Shown: piece by piece, positions 1-7,196 of the stretch
Layout: each line of letters begins with the position of its first letter
How positions within the stretch are numbered: position 1 is the stretch's first letter
Source: JAPLZH01 sp964450345
Lineage (GTDB): Bacteria; Patescibacteriota; Minisyncoccia; Phycocordibacterales; PALSA-1337
DNA length: 7,767 nucleotides
NCBI GenBank assembly: GCA_964450345.1
Contig: CAYVEL010000029.1
Coordinates: 1 to 7,767, forward strand
Direction of reading: 5' to 3'
Translations under genes and position numbers: made by a program
The notes under the pieces: model-generated
Told to the model about the DNA's origin: nothing
The model's input: only the letters and a program-made list of their open reading frames with translations
The model's database searches: none

Positions 1-1910
1 TATCTCTGTATTCTAACCTTTTCTACTTTTTCTGCTGATTTTGGATTAGCACCTTTTTTACCCTTTGCATCTTTTTCTGCGTCAGCTGCCTCCAACATTT
101 CTTTTCTAGCTTCTTCATCCATTTCAGACATATCAGTAGAATCACCCTCCTCTACCACAGCATCTCCTAAAGCCTTAACCTTTTCTTCTTCAGAGTAGAA
201 ATAGAAGAATTCCTTTCCTCTCTTCACCTTATATAGTGGTGGCTGAGCAACATATATATGTCCGTGTTCAATCAAAGGTCTGAAATATCTATAGAAAAGA
301 GTAAGCAGAAGAGTTCTAATATGCTCTCCATCCACATCCGCATCGGTAGCGATAATAATCTTATGATATCTAAGCTTCTCTAGAGAGAAAGTATCTCCAA
401 TAGCTGTACCGAAAGCTAGAACGATATTCTTAATCATCTCTGATGCAAGCATTCTATCTAGACGAGCTCTCTCGATGTTAAGAATTTTTCCTCTTAGAGG
501 TAGGATAGCCTGAATTCTTCTGTCACGTCCTGTCTTAGCAGAACCTCCTGCGGAATCTCCCTCCACTATAAATAGCTCTGATTCTGAAGCATCACGTGAC
601 TGACAGTCAGCTAGCTTTCCAGGAAGTGTCATTCCTTCTAGTACTCCTTTTCTTAAGACAGAATCCTTAGCAGCTTTAGCAGCCTTTCTAGCTTTCATGG
701 CTAGAACTGCTTTACCCACAATAGCGCGAGCGTCTTCAGGATTTTCTTCAAAGAATGCATTAAATGCTTCACCGAAAACAGTAGCTACAGCACTCTGTGC
801 TTCTACTGATCCAAGCTTAGCCTTAGTCTGTCCCTCGAACTGAATCTCTCTAAGCTTTACAGAAACTACTGCAGTAAGACCCTCCAATACATCATCTCCT
901 GTAAAACCACCTTCATCATCCTTAATTAAATTATTATTCTTAGAATATGTATTTATAGTTCTAGTAAGTGCTGTTTTAAAACCTGTAACATGAGTTCCTC
1001 CTTCACCGTTATAGATATTGTTAGCGAAAGCTAGCATTCTGGTACTCATATCATCCACATACTGAAGTGCAACCTCTACAGATTCAACACCTTCAACGCT
1101 CTTTGAGATATAAAAGATATTTTTATGTAATGGCTTAAATAGCTGATTACTGAATTTAACTAGAGATGAGATACCACCTTCGAAATAGAAAGTGTAAGAT
1201 GGAGCATCAATACCTAAATCTGCTAGATAAAAATCCTTCTTAATATCCACCTCTCCTGTCCAATTTCTAAGATCTAAAATAGCAATCTTAAGACTAGGCA
1301 CTAGATATGCCTGCTGTCTTAAATGATTTACTACACGATTATAATCAAACTCAACACCTTCCTTAAAAATCTCTTTATCTGGCTGGAATGAAACTATAGT
1401 ACCGTTATTTTCTGTCTTAGATATTTTCTTAACATCGTACTTTTTCTTACCCTGAGAATATTCCTGAGAATAAACTGAGCCATCTTTATGAACTACTACT
1501 TCACAAAATACTGAAAGAGCGTTCACTACAGATGCACCTACTCCGTGTAAACCTCCGGAAACCTTATAACCTTCACCACCGAATTTACCTCCGGCATGAA
1601 GAACTGTCATGATGGTCTCAAGTGCACTGACCTTAGTCTGCTTATGAATATCTACTGGAATTCCACGACCATTATCTACTACTCTGATTCTGTTATTAGG
1701 CAGAAGAGCTACCTCAATGCGATTAGCAAAACCACCCATCGCTTCGTCACGAGAGTTATCGAATATTTCCCAAATAAGGTGATGTAATCCATCAGGACCT
1801 GTAGTACCAATGTACATACCTGGTCTCTTTCTGACTGGTTCTAGACCCTCTAGGACGGTAATTTGTTCTGCACCATAATTACCTTTTTTCTCTTCTTTTT
1901 CTTTTGCCAT
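1..1910 (-). CDS. gyrB: DNA gyrase subunit B, C-terminus cut off by window edge
   Basis: GyrB is the ATPase and TOPRIM subunit of DNA gyrase, which uses ATP to introduce negative supercoils together with GyrA. I translated 636 complete codons by hand with no stop. The GHKL ATPase domain is at about residues 15-230: E48, N52 and D55 lie in EIFDNSRDEA, D79 in VVDNGRGIP, and the glycine-rich lid GGLHGVG at 119-125. The transducer QTK loop is at 361-363. The TOPRIM domain has EGDSAGG at 450-456 and DADVD at 523-527, followed by IRTLLLTLFYR, which favours GyrB over ParE. The window ends at RIQR, just before the expected YKGLGEM motif, so roughly 60-70 residues are missing. A charged insert occupies about 575-630. 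The start is fixed by an in-frame TAA immediately upstream of ATG 1910. There is no Shine-Dalgarno sequence at normal spacing. Confidence 0.97.
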   Translation of the reverse strand, partial: MAKEKEEKKGNYGAEQITVLEGLEPVRKRPGMYIGTTGPDGLHHLIWEIFDNSRDEAMGGFANRIEVALLPNNRIRVVDNGRGIPVDIHKQTKVSALETIMTVLHAGGKFGGEGYKVSGGLHGVGASVVNALSVFCEVVVHKDGSVYSQEYSQGKKKYDVKKISKTENNGTIVSFQPDKEIFKEGVEFDYNRVVNHLRQQAYLVPSLKIAILDLRNWTGEVDIKKDFYLADLGIDAPSYTFYFEGGISSLVKFSNQLFKPLHKNIFYISKSVEGVESVEVALQYVDDMSTRMLAFANNIYNGEGGTHVTGFKTALTRTINTYSKNNNLIKDDEGGFTGDDVLEGLTAVVSVKLREIQFEGQTKAKLGSVEAQSAVATVFGEAFNAFFEENPEDARAIVGKAVLAMKARKAAKAAKDSVLRKGVLEGMTLPGKLADCQSRDASESELFIVEGDSAGGSAKTGRDRRIQAILPLRGKILNIERARLDRMLASEMIKNIVLAFGTAIGDTFSLEKLRYHKIIIATDADVDGEHIRTLLLTLFYRYFRPLIEHGHIYVAQPPLYKVKRGKEFFYFYSEEEKVKALGDAVVEEGDSTDMSEMDEEARKEMLEAADAEKDAKGKKGANPKSAEKVEKVRIQR

Positions 1911-1935
1911 TTATATTAAAAAATATAGGCGCCAT
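1879..1935 (-). other. Possible 18-codon upstream ORF overlapping the gyrB start
   Basis: An ATG at 1935-1933 is preceded by AGGA (1946-1943) at a good 7-base spacing. It opens a frame of 18 codons, MAPIFFNINGKRKRREKR, that ends in TAA at 1881-1879, inside gyrB and out of its frame. The gyrB ATG itself has no such ribosome site. The ORF could be a translated leader that competes with gyrB. It could also be the true gyrB start with one base lost or gained in the intervening AT-rich run, or it could be chance. The peptide matches no family I know. Confidence 0.3.
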
Positions 1936-1954
1936 AAGGCTTTCCTATCCAAGT

Positions 1955-1963
1955 ATTATACCA
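1955..1963 (-). promoter_or_regulatory. Extended -10 promoter of gyrB
   Basis: The minus strand reads TGGTATAAT: a perfect TATAAT (1960-1955) preceded by the TGn extension (1963-1961). No good -35 box lies 16-18 bases upstream; TTGGAC is present but only 12 bases away. This fits an extended -10 promoter that does not need a -35 element. Transcription would start near 1948, giving a leader of about 38 bases before gyrB and placing the AGGA ribosome site almost at the 5' end. The rest of the 148-base pheT-gyrB gap (1911-2058) holds only short GCCAA/TTGGC inverted repeats and no convincing terminator. Confidence 0.65.
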
Positions 1964-2058
1964 AATAATAAAGTCCAAAACCATTGACGGTTAAGCCAAT
2001 CTGTTGATGTCTACGCCAAAAAACTTAGTGTCTTGGCTATATTTATAAAATAATTTAA

Positions 2059-3990
2059 TTATCTAACCTTAAAACCTCTATCTGCTACAGTTTTATAGAT
2101 TTTATCCATTACAGCGTTAATTTCTTCGTCAGATAATGTCTTTTCATATGACTGAAATACCATTCTGAAAGCATAAGAAGTAATTTCTTTACCTGTTTCA
2201 TCTTTCTTCTTAAATACGTCAAAAAGCTCATGACGTCTAAGCAAAGTATCAGCGCCACTTTCTTTAATAGAATTAAATATAATATTCCAAACTTCTTCTG
2301 AAGATTCTGTACCCACGAATAATGCAATATCTCTAACCATGAAAGGATAATTAGATACTGGAGTGTATTTCTTCTGTGATGCCTTTTCGTAATTTAATTC
2401 AGAGTAATTTTCTGGAAGTTTAATATTTTTTAAGATGTCGGTTAAATCTATCTCGATGATTGAATTGTTGCCGATATTCTTAATACCACCCTTAATGTCT
2501 GAACCGAATTTCTTTGATATCTCAGCTATAGCAAGTTTTATTTTATCTTCGCTCTTAACACCTTTTATTTTCTTAATCTGAGAACCTGAAATAGCTAAAT
2601 GTAGAAATTCACCGTCTTTAGTAAATACTTTTCCTATTTCAAATAGACCGACATAATCAAGTCCTAGAAGAGGAGCATTGTTCACATTCATTTCTAGTGA
2701 TTTAATCATTCCCTCTTCTAAATTCTTTCTTAATGCTGATTTATCTTTTGCTAAAGGATAAGCTACCTCTAAATCACCTTTAGCCACTAGAGAATAAAGA
2801 TATACTTCAGAAAAGCCCAAACCAGTCAGAATATTTCTAATAGCATCAGAAATATACATAATAGGCTCCACTGCTACCTTTCTGTCTAAATCATCCGTCT
2901 TAACAGCTTTAACATTCTCATATCCGTGAATACGTCCGATCTCATCCACATAGTCATCGGCAATATTTAAATCAATTCGATATGAAGGGGATGTAAGTTC
3001 TATCTGATCGCCATTTTCTTTTACGGTAACATCTAGACTATTTAATATTTTTACGATTTCTGCATTAGTTATTTCTCCACCATAACGTTCTATTAAATAA
3101 CTAAATGTAGTATTAACAGTAACTGTAGAATTATTTTTATCTCCAATATCAGTAATAGTACTGAACTTAGCACCAGGGCTTACTTTAGAAACTAAATCTG
3201 AGAAAGCGACCATAGCCTCTTCTGTAATAATATTCGGAACAGTGTTTTCATATCTCTTAACAGCGTCAGTCTTAATTCCTACTTTATTAGAAGTACGTCT
3301 AATCTGAGTAGAATTGAAGTTGGCAGACTCTAAAATAATATTTTTAGTATTAGCATCTACCTCTGCTTTCTTACCACCCTTAACACCAGCAATAGCCAGA
3401 GGACCTTCGTCATCAGCAATAATCATTATTGATTCATCTAGTGCGATGTCTTTATTATCTAGAGTTACAAGCTTCTCTCCTGTCTTAGCCATTCTGACAG
3501 TAATACCTCCAACCACTTTATCAGCATCAAATGCGTGTAATGGTTGACCAATGTCAAACATGACATAGTTAGAAGCATCAACTATGTTATTAATAGATCT
3601 TTGACCAATACTCTCTAGAGACTTCTTTAGCCATTCTGGAGACGGACCAATCTTAATACCAGAAACTTTTCTACCGATATATCTAGTACATTTTTCAGCT
3701 TCTATTTTTACTGAAATAGGACTGACTGAATTATCAGCTAAAATATTCTCTGCTTTTTTATTTATAAAAGGAAGTTTTGTGATAACAGAAAATTCACGAG
3801 CAATTCCTCTATGAGAAAGTGCATAATGCATTCTGTCTGGAAGAACCTTAATATCCATGACAGTGTCGTCAGGTTTTGATTCTATTCCTTCTACTTCGAA
3901 GGCGTGAAAAGTAATAAGATTTTCTAACTCTGGAACAGCAGGTAAATCTTTATCAAAATACTTTTTTATCCAATTTAAAGAAATTATCAT
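2059..3990 (-). CDS. pheT: Phenylalanine--tRNA ligase beta subunit, lacking the tRNA-binding (EMAP/B2) domain
   Basis: This is the beta subunit of the PheRS heterotetramer, which charges tRNA-Phe and, through its B3/B4 domain, removes mischarged tyrosine. It has 643 residues against about 795 in E. coli. The N-terminal B1 segment (1-38, ending FEVEGIES) runs straight into DIKVLPDRMHYALSHRGIARE (46-66). The roughly 110-residue OB-fold/EMAP domain that normally lies between them is absent. The B3/B4 editing domain spans about 103-268, with NYVMFDIGQPLHAFD (141-155, H152), AIAGVKGG (199-206) and ILESANF (219-225, E221), at positions where editing residues lie in characterised PheRS. B5 is at about 310-363 (SPSYRIDLNIADD), the catalytic-like B6/B7 core follows to about 540, and the FDX-ACB anticodon domain is at 541-643 (KTLSDEEINAVMDKIYK). 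The ATG is one base after the pheS stop, with no clear Shine-Dalgarno sequence, suggesting translational coupling. Confidence 0.96.
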   Translation of the reverse strand: MIISLNWIKKYFDKDLPAVPELENLITFHAFEVEGIESKPDDTVMDIKVLPDRMHYALSHRGIAREFSVITKLPFINKKAENILADNSVSPISVKIEAEKCTRYIGRKVSGIKIGPSPEWLKKSLESIGQRSINNIVDASNYVMFDIGQPLHAFDADKVVGGITVRMAKTGEKLVTLDNKDIALDESIMIIADDEGPLAIAGVKGGKKAEVDANTKNIILESANFNSTQIRRTSNKVGIKTDAVKRYENTVPNIITEEAMVAFSDLVSKVSPGAKFSTITDIGDKNNSTVTVNTTFSYLIERYGGEITNAEIVKILNSLDVTVKENGDQIELTSPSYRIDLNIADDYVDEIGRIHGYENVKAVKTDDLDRKVAVEPIMYISDAIRNILTGLGFSEVYLYSLVAKGDLEVAYPLAKDKSALRKNLEEGMIKSLEMNVNNAPLLGLDYVGLFEIGKVFTKDGEFLHLAISGSQIKKIKGVKSEDKIKLAIAEISKKFGSDIKGGIKNIGNNSIIEIDLTDILKNIKLPENYSELNYEKASQKKYTPVSNYPFMVRDIALFVGTESSEEVWNIIFNSIKESGADTLLRRHELFDVFKKKDETGKEITSYAFRMVFQSYEKTLSDEEINAVMDKIYKTVADRGFKVR

Positions 3991-3991
3991 A

Positions 3992-4690
3992 TTAGAATTG
4001 ATTAATCATTCTTAAGTCACCATCGTACATCTTACGTACGTCGTCGATACCGAAGCGGAGCATGACCACGCGGTCGAAACCGAACCCGAAGGCGTATCCC
4101 TGCCATTCATTTGGATCAAGTCCTGCTGCTTTAATAACGCTTGGGTGAACTAGTCCACCTCCACATACTTCCATCCATTTATCACCTCTCTTAAGGTCCA
4201 CTTCTACTCCAGGCTCTACGAAACCGAAGAAGCTTGGACGAAATCTAATCTCGACATCCTTACCATAAAGCTTCTGAACGAATTCCATTAATGTGCCTTT
4301 TAAGTGTGCCATTGAAACTTTTTTTGCTACATATAATCCTTCTACCTGATAGAACTGTGCCTCATGAGTAGCATCTGTAGCTTCATTTCTAAACACTCTT
4401 CCTAAAGCAGTAACTTTAAAAGGAGGAGTATGTGTCTGCATGTATCTAACCTGAATTGGAGAAGTGTGAGTTCTTAAAAGATGCTTCTCTCCATCTGTCT
4501 TTTCTTTAATCCAAAAAGTATCCTGCATATCACGAGCTGGATGATCTTTAGGAACGTTTAAAGCATCAAAGTTATAAAATTCTGTTTCTAGTTCTGGTCC
4601 TGAAGCAATCTCAAAACCCATTTCATTAAAAATACTGAAAACCTCTCTGTATAGAGCGGTTATAGGGTGTAAATGGCCTTTGTTTTCCAT
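3992..4690 (-). CDS. pheS: Phenylalanine--tRNA ligase alpha subunit, lacking the N-terminal coiled coil
   Basis: This is the catalytic alpha subunit of PheRS, a class II aminoacyl-tRNA synthetase. From ATG 4690 it has 232 residues, against 327 in E. coli. It begins MENKGHLHP, which aligns with the linker just before the catalytic domain (GSLHP, near residue 103 in E. coli). The N-terminal coiled-coil arm that contacts tRNA-Phe is therefore missing. The catalytic core is intact: motif 1 region GPELETEFYNFDALNVP (31-47) with HPARDMQDTFW (50-60), motif 2 GRVFRNEATDATHEAQFYQ (97-115, R101), RFRPSFFGFVEP (149-160), and motif 3 GFGFDRVVMLRFG (202-214, R207). A TTG at 4708 would add six residues, but ATG 4690 has AGGA upstream and matches the homologous start. 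An in-frame TAA at 4720-4718 rules out a longer protein. It ends in TAA, then one base, then the pheT ATG. Confidence 0.96.
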   Translation of the reverse strand: MENKGHLHPITALYREVFSIFNEMGFEIASGPELETEFYNFDALNVPKDHPARDMQDTFWIKEKTDGEKHLLRTHTSPIQVRYMQTHTPPFKVTALGRVFRNEATDATHEAQFYQVEGLYVAKKVSMAHLKGTLMEFVQKLYGKDVEIRFRPSFFGFVEPGVEVDLKRGDKWMEVCGGGLVHPSVIKAAGLDPNEWQGYAFGFGFDRVVMLRFGIDDVRKMYDGDLRMINQF

Positions 4691-4699
4691 AATAATCAA

Positions 4700-4703
4700 T
4701 CCT
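4700..4703 (-). promoter_or_regulatory. Ribosome binding site of pheS
   Basis: AGGA lies 9 bases before ATG 4690. It supports that ATG over the alternative TTG at 4708, which lies upstream of this site. Confidence 0.5.
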
Positions 4704-4719
4704 AACAAAAAAACGTCTT

Positions 4720-4749
4720 ATTATCCAACTTAATTTTGACCTAAATCAA
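4720..4749 (-). promoter_or_regulatory. Candidate promoter for pheST
   Basis: The minus strand shows TTGATT (4749-4744), an 18-base spacer and GATAAT (4725-4720): four and five matches to the sigma-70 consensus. It covers the end and stop codon of the PEGA gene, and transcription would start near 4713, about 23 bases before the pheS ATG. In AT-rich DNA such a match can arise by chance, and pheST could equally be read from the upstream tRNA promoter. Confidence 0.4.
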
Positions 4750-5641
4750 TAGAATAGTACTTATCTCCTTCTCTTAAATAGACAATATTGTCTGAGTCTA
4801 TACGGAAATCGGAATCTTTAATATCTGAAATAATGAATTTATTTTTTGGAGATTTAACATCTGCATCAACAACAAAAACACCTTCTTTATCAGAATAAAT
4901 AATCACATCATTTCTATAAGGGAAATAATCAAAATATTTTAATCCATCTGCAACTACAATTCTATTTTCCAAATCACAATCATTCTTTGAACACATAAAG
5001 TCAGGAATAAAATTCTTATTACCTGTCCAAGCAGAATACACAGTATTATCTTTATCACTATATATCAGCATTTTTTCATAGAACTTAGCATTATATCCGG
5101 TAGTGGTAGCTAAGACATAAGACAGCGGACTTGTTGTGGTGGCGAATAGATCGCTCGCATATTTATATGCCTTAGTAATTTCAGTCTTTGTATCTTTTGA
5201 ATCTTTTTTTGTCGTAGTAGCTAAAGCCTTTGTACTAGTAGATATAGTGATATTTTTTATAATTTCATTCTTAACTATATTCTTTGGTACTGTTATTGTC
5301 TTACCTTTACTTATAAACTGTTCCTTTACGTAAAGATATTTTGACCAGTCTGTATAACCATCTCTCACCACTTTAACTGTATATCTCTTTGGTGTTAAAT
5401 CTTGAATAAAAAATGAATTTCTAAAAAAACCAGTCTCACCAACTTTCTTACCGTCTAAGTAAACCTCTGCACCATCATAAGGCACCTCTAAATATACTGC
5501 GCCAGTTTTTACTAAATTATAATCTTCATCGAGTCTGTATCCACTTGAATACAAAACAACAATAGGTAGTAAGATAATAAAAAATATTACGAAAACAATT
5601 AGAAAAAATATTCTTCGAATTTTTGAGAGGGGTTTAACCAT
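4730..5641 (-). CDS. Membrane-anchored PEGA-domain protein of unknown function
   Basis: The protein has 303 residues. A basic N-terminus (KPLSKIRR) is followed by one strongly hydrophobic helix at about 11-31, with no signal-peptidase site that I can see, so the rest probably lies outside the membrane as a signal-anchored domain. A PEGA domain covers about 47-108 (GAVYLEVPYDGAEVYLDGKK, then DLTPKRYTVKVVRDGYTDW). A Thr/Lys-rich linker (about 130-182) contains three ATTT motifs at 141, 167 and 178. The C-terminal part (about 184-300) has repeated strand-turn-strand patterns (MLIYSDKDNTVYSAW, DVIIYSDKEGVFVVDAD, NIVYLREGDKYYSIDL) resembling a few blades of a beta-propeller. C217 and C222 are close enough to form a disulfide. 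PEGA domains are common in surface and cell-wall proteins. The start is 15 bases after the glycosyltransferase stop, so the two are probably co-transcribed. I do not know a specific function. Confidence 0.85.
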   Translation of the reverse strand: MVKPLSKIRRIFFLIVFVIFFIILLPIVVLYSSGYRLDEDYNLVKTGAVYLEVPYDGAEVYLDGKKVGETGFFRNSFFIQDLTPKRYTVKVVRDGYTDWSKYLYVKEQFISKGKTITVPKNIVKNEIIKNITISTSTKALATTTKKDSKDTKTEITKAYKYASDLFATTTSPLSYVLATTTGYNAKFYEKMLIYSDKDNTVYSAWTGNKNFIPDFMCSKNDCDLENRIVVADGLKYFDYFPYRNDVIIYSDKEGVFVVDADVKSPKNKFIISDIKDSDFRIDSDNIVYLREGDKYYSIDLGQN

Positions 5642-5656
5642 AGTGAATATTTTACC

Positions 5657-7192
5657 TTATCTATGCTTAGGAGTCACCCAGAATCCCATATACTTACCGA
5701 TCATTAATCTAGTCTGTGCATCTAGTCCTGGAATAGCACCGAAAATTGTCACAGAAATAGGAACGAAAATCCACTGAATAGCCATAATAAATTTCTTAAA
5801 TGTAATTTTCTTTGTTCCCTTCGGTGGTTTTGGTAATAGACTCATAGAGATTACTGATGACACTATAATACCTGTCATAGCAATAAGCATTAAATCTCTA
5901 GTCATGATTGGAAGATTGTAAGACAATACTGAATTTTGAAAATTTCCAGAACCAATCATAGAAGGTAGCCAGCCTAAAAAGAAAATAAGAATAGGATTTG
6001 TAGCTAGAGACCAGAAACCTTCTATCTGTACATACATCATTCTGAACTTCTTTCTTAGAGGTATCTTCTTATTTTTTATAAAACCAAAAAGAATATAAGG
6101 TAGATTTTCCACACCCCAAGTCCATCTTCTCTGTTGTTTGTAAATATTAATTAAAGTCTGCCAGAAAGAATGCGCTAAATTGGCATCCATAGAAACAGGA
6201 TAAGAAATCGGCATTACTTCATAATCACCGTCATACTTCATAAAACAGTTCCAGAAAATTCGAGAATCTTCTGACACCATATTTTTCTGCCAATAACCCA
6301 CTTCATACAAAGTAGAAAAAGGAATGGCATGTGAAGAAAATGTAGCAAGCTTTTCTGGTCTCTCTTGCTGAATCATTTGCCAAAATGTTCCAGAAAAAGC
6401 CACCACTCTAGATAAAGCTGGTGACTGCCAAATATTATTATTATAAAGAGGAATAGGCTGATATGAAGTTCTGTATGGTCTAGGACTTGTTAAAAAATAC
6501 CAAGTTAAACATAAAAAATACTGACGATACACTATAGTATCGATATCAAAAGCAGAAACTAGAACATCTTTATAGTTAATATTATGTGCATCTAAAACTA
6601 ATTTTCTAGCCTCTTCTGAAGCGTAAGAAATGTTAGAGCCTTTTCCTGCTATTTCACCAACTACATCTTTTGGATGAACAGTAATGATCAGATGTCCGAA
6701 AAATCTACTGTATTTATTTTTAATATAATCAGCTAACTTCTTAGCATTCTCACCAGCACGTTCCTCAATAGCCAGAACAACAATCATCTTCTTATGAGGC
6801 ACATCTGACTTAATGAGTGACTCCACACTTTTCTCTACCACCTCCTGACTCTCCTTATAGTAAGGAAGAATCACCATATGATAAATATGATTCCATTTCA
6901 GATTAACTAACATCTGTCTCCAATCTAGAGCCATATTGGATTTCATACGCTTCCAATTGTGTCTTAAATGCACTGAGAGATAGGCTGTCTTGAATAACCA
7001 GTATAGATCTAGGGCGATGATAAAAACAGCAGCCCATAGGGGAAAATAATAAGAAGCAACTATAGAACCAATGATAGTAGCCCAAGAAAAAGCTCCTGGG
7101 AATATTTCTAACATACGGTAAATAATACGATCCTTACCCTCTAGTTCGACCGCTCTTCCAACCTTGTAATCCTTAAAATCGTTAATGGTCAT
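5657..7192 (-). CDS. Membrane glycosyltransferase, GT2 type
   Basis: This 511-residue protein has the layout of integral-membrane GT2 enzymes, which use a nucleotide-sugar on the cytoplasmic side to build glycans or glycolipids. Two hydrophobic segments lie at about 32-68. The cytoplasmic GT-A domain (about 100-360) contains HMVILPYYKES (105-115), GKGSNISYA (183-191), the metal-binding DxD at 216-218 (AFDIDT), the likely catalytic SED with D309, and QQRRW at 353-357, matching the Q(Q/R)xRW motif of processive and related GT2 enzymes. Three further hydrophobic segments follow at about 395-412, 432-452 and 468-489. The sugar donor and product cannot be told from sequence. The ATG at 7192 is 4 bases after the tRNA-Thr CCA end; the next methionine is residue 27, which has no well-placed ribosome site. 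The PEGA protein downstream suggests a cell-envelope role. Confidence 0.9.
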   Translation of the reverse strand: MTINDFKDYKVGRAVELEGKDRIIYRMLEIFPGAFSWATIIGSIVASYYFPLWAAVFIIALDLYWLFKTAYLSVHLRHNWKRMKSNMALDWRQMLVNLKWNHIYHMVILPYYKESQEVVEKSVESLIKSDVPHKKMIVVLAIEERAGENAKKLADYIKNKYSRFFGHLIITVHPKDVVGEIAGKGSNISYASEEARKLVLDAHNINYKDVLVSAFDIDTIVYRQYFLCLTWYFLTSPRPYRTSYQPIPLYNNNIWQSPALSRVVAFSGTFWQMIQQERPEKLATFSSHAIPFSTLYEVGYWQKNMVSEDSRIFWNCFMKYDGDYEVMPISYPVSMDANLAHSFWQTLINIYKQQRRWTWGVENLPYILFGFIKNKKIPLRKKFRMMYVQIEGFWSLATNPILIFFLGWLPSMIGSGNFQNSVLSYNLPIMTRDLMLIAMTGIIVSSVISMSLLPKPPKGTKKITFKKFIMAIQWIFVPISVTIFGAIPGLDAQTRLMIGKYMGFWVTPKHR

Positions 7193-7196
7193 TTTC

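Noticed and set aside
1994..2038. AGCCAA/TTGGCT and GCCAA/TTGGC inverted repeats between pheT and gyrB as a terminator or riboswitch
   Set aside because: The stems are only 5-6 bp with long loops, compete with each other and have no U-tract after them. No known riboswitch pattern is visible.
3314..3547. 77-codon plus-strand open frame opposite pheT, and similar antisense or overlapping frames at 1596-1787, 5136-5333, 7185-7400, 2109-2327 and 6903-7085
   Set aside because: They lie opposite or out of frame within well-conserved genes or the tRNA and have no recognisable protein features.
3992..4690. PheS/PheT as truncated pseudogenes
   Set aside because: Both frames are open, all catalytic motifs and domain ends are intact, and the one-base spacing between them is typical of a working pheST operon.
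4706..4708. TTG as the pheS start, giving 238 residues
   Set aside because: ATG 4690 has AGGA upstream and fits the homologous start; the extra MLGLII has no counterpart that I know.
5642..5680. GTGACT-17-TAAAAT as a promoter for the PEGA gene
   Set aside because: A weak match of the sort expected by chance in AT-rich DNA, within a 15-base gap between genes that look co-transcribed.
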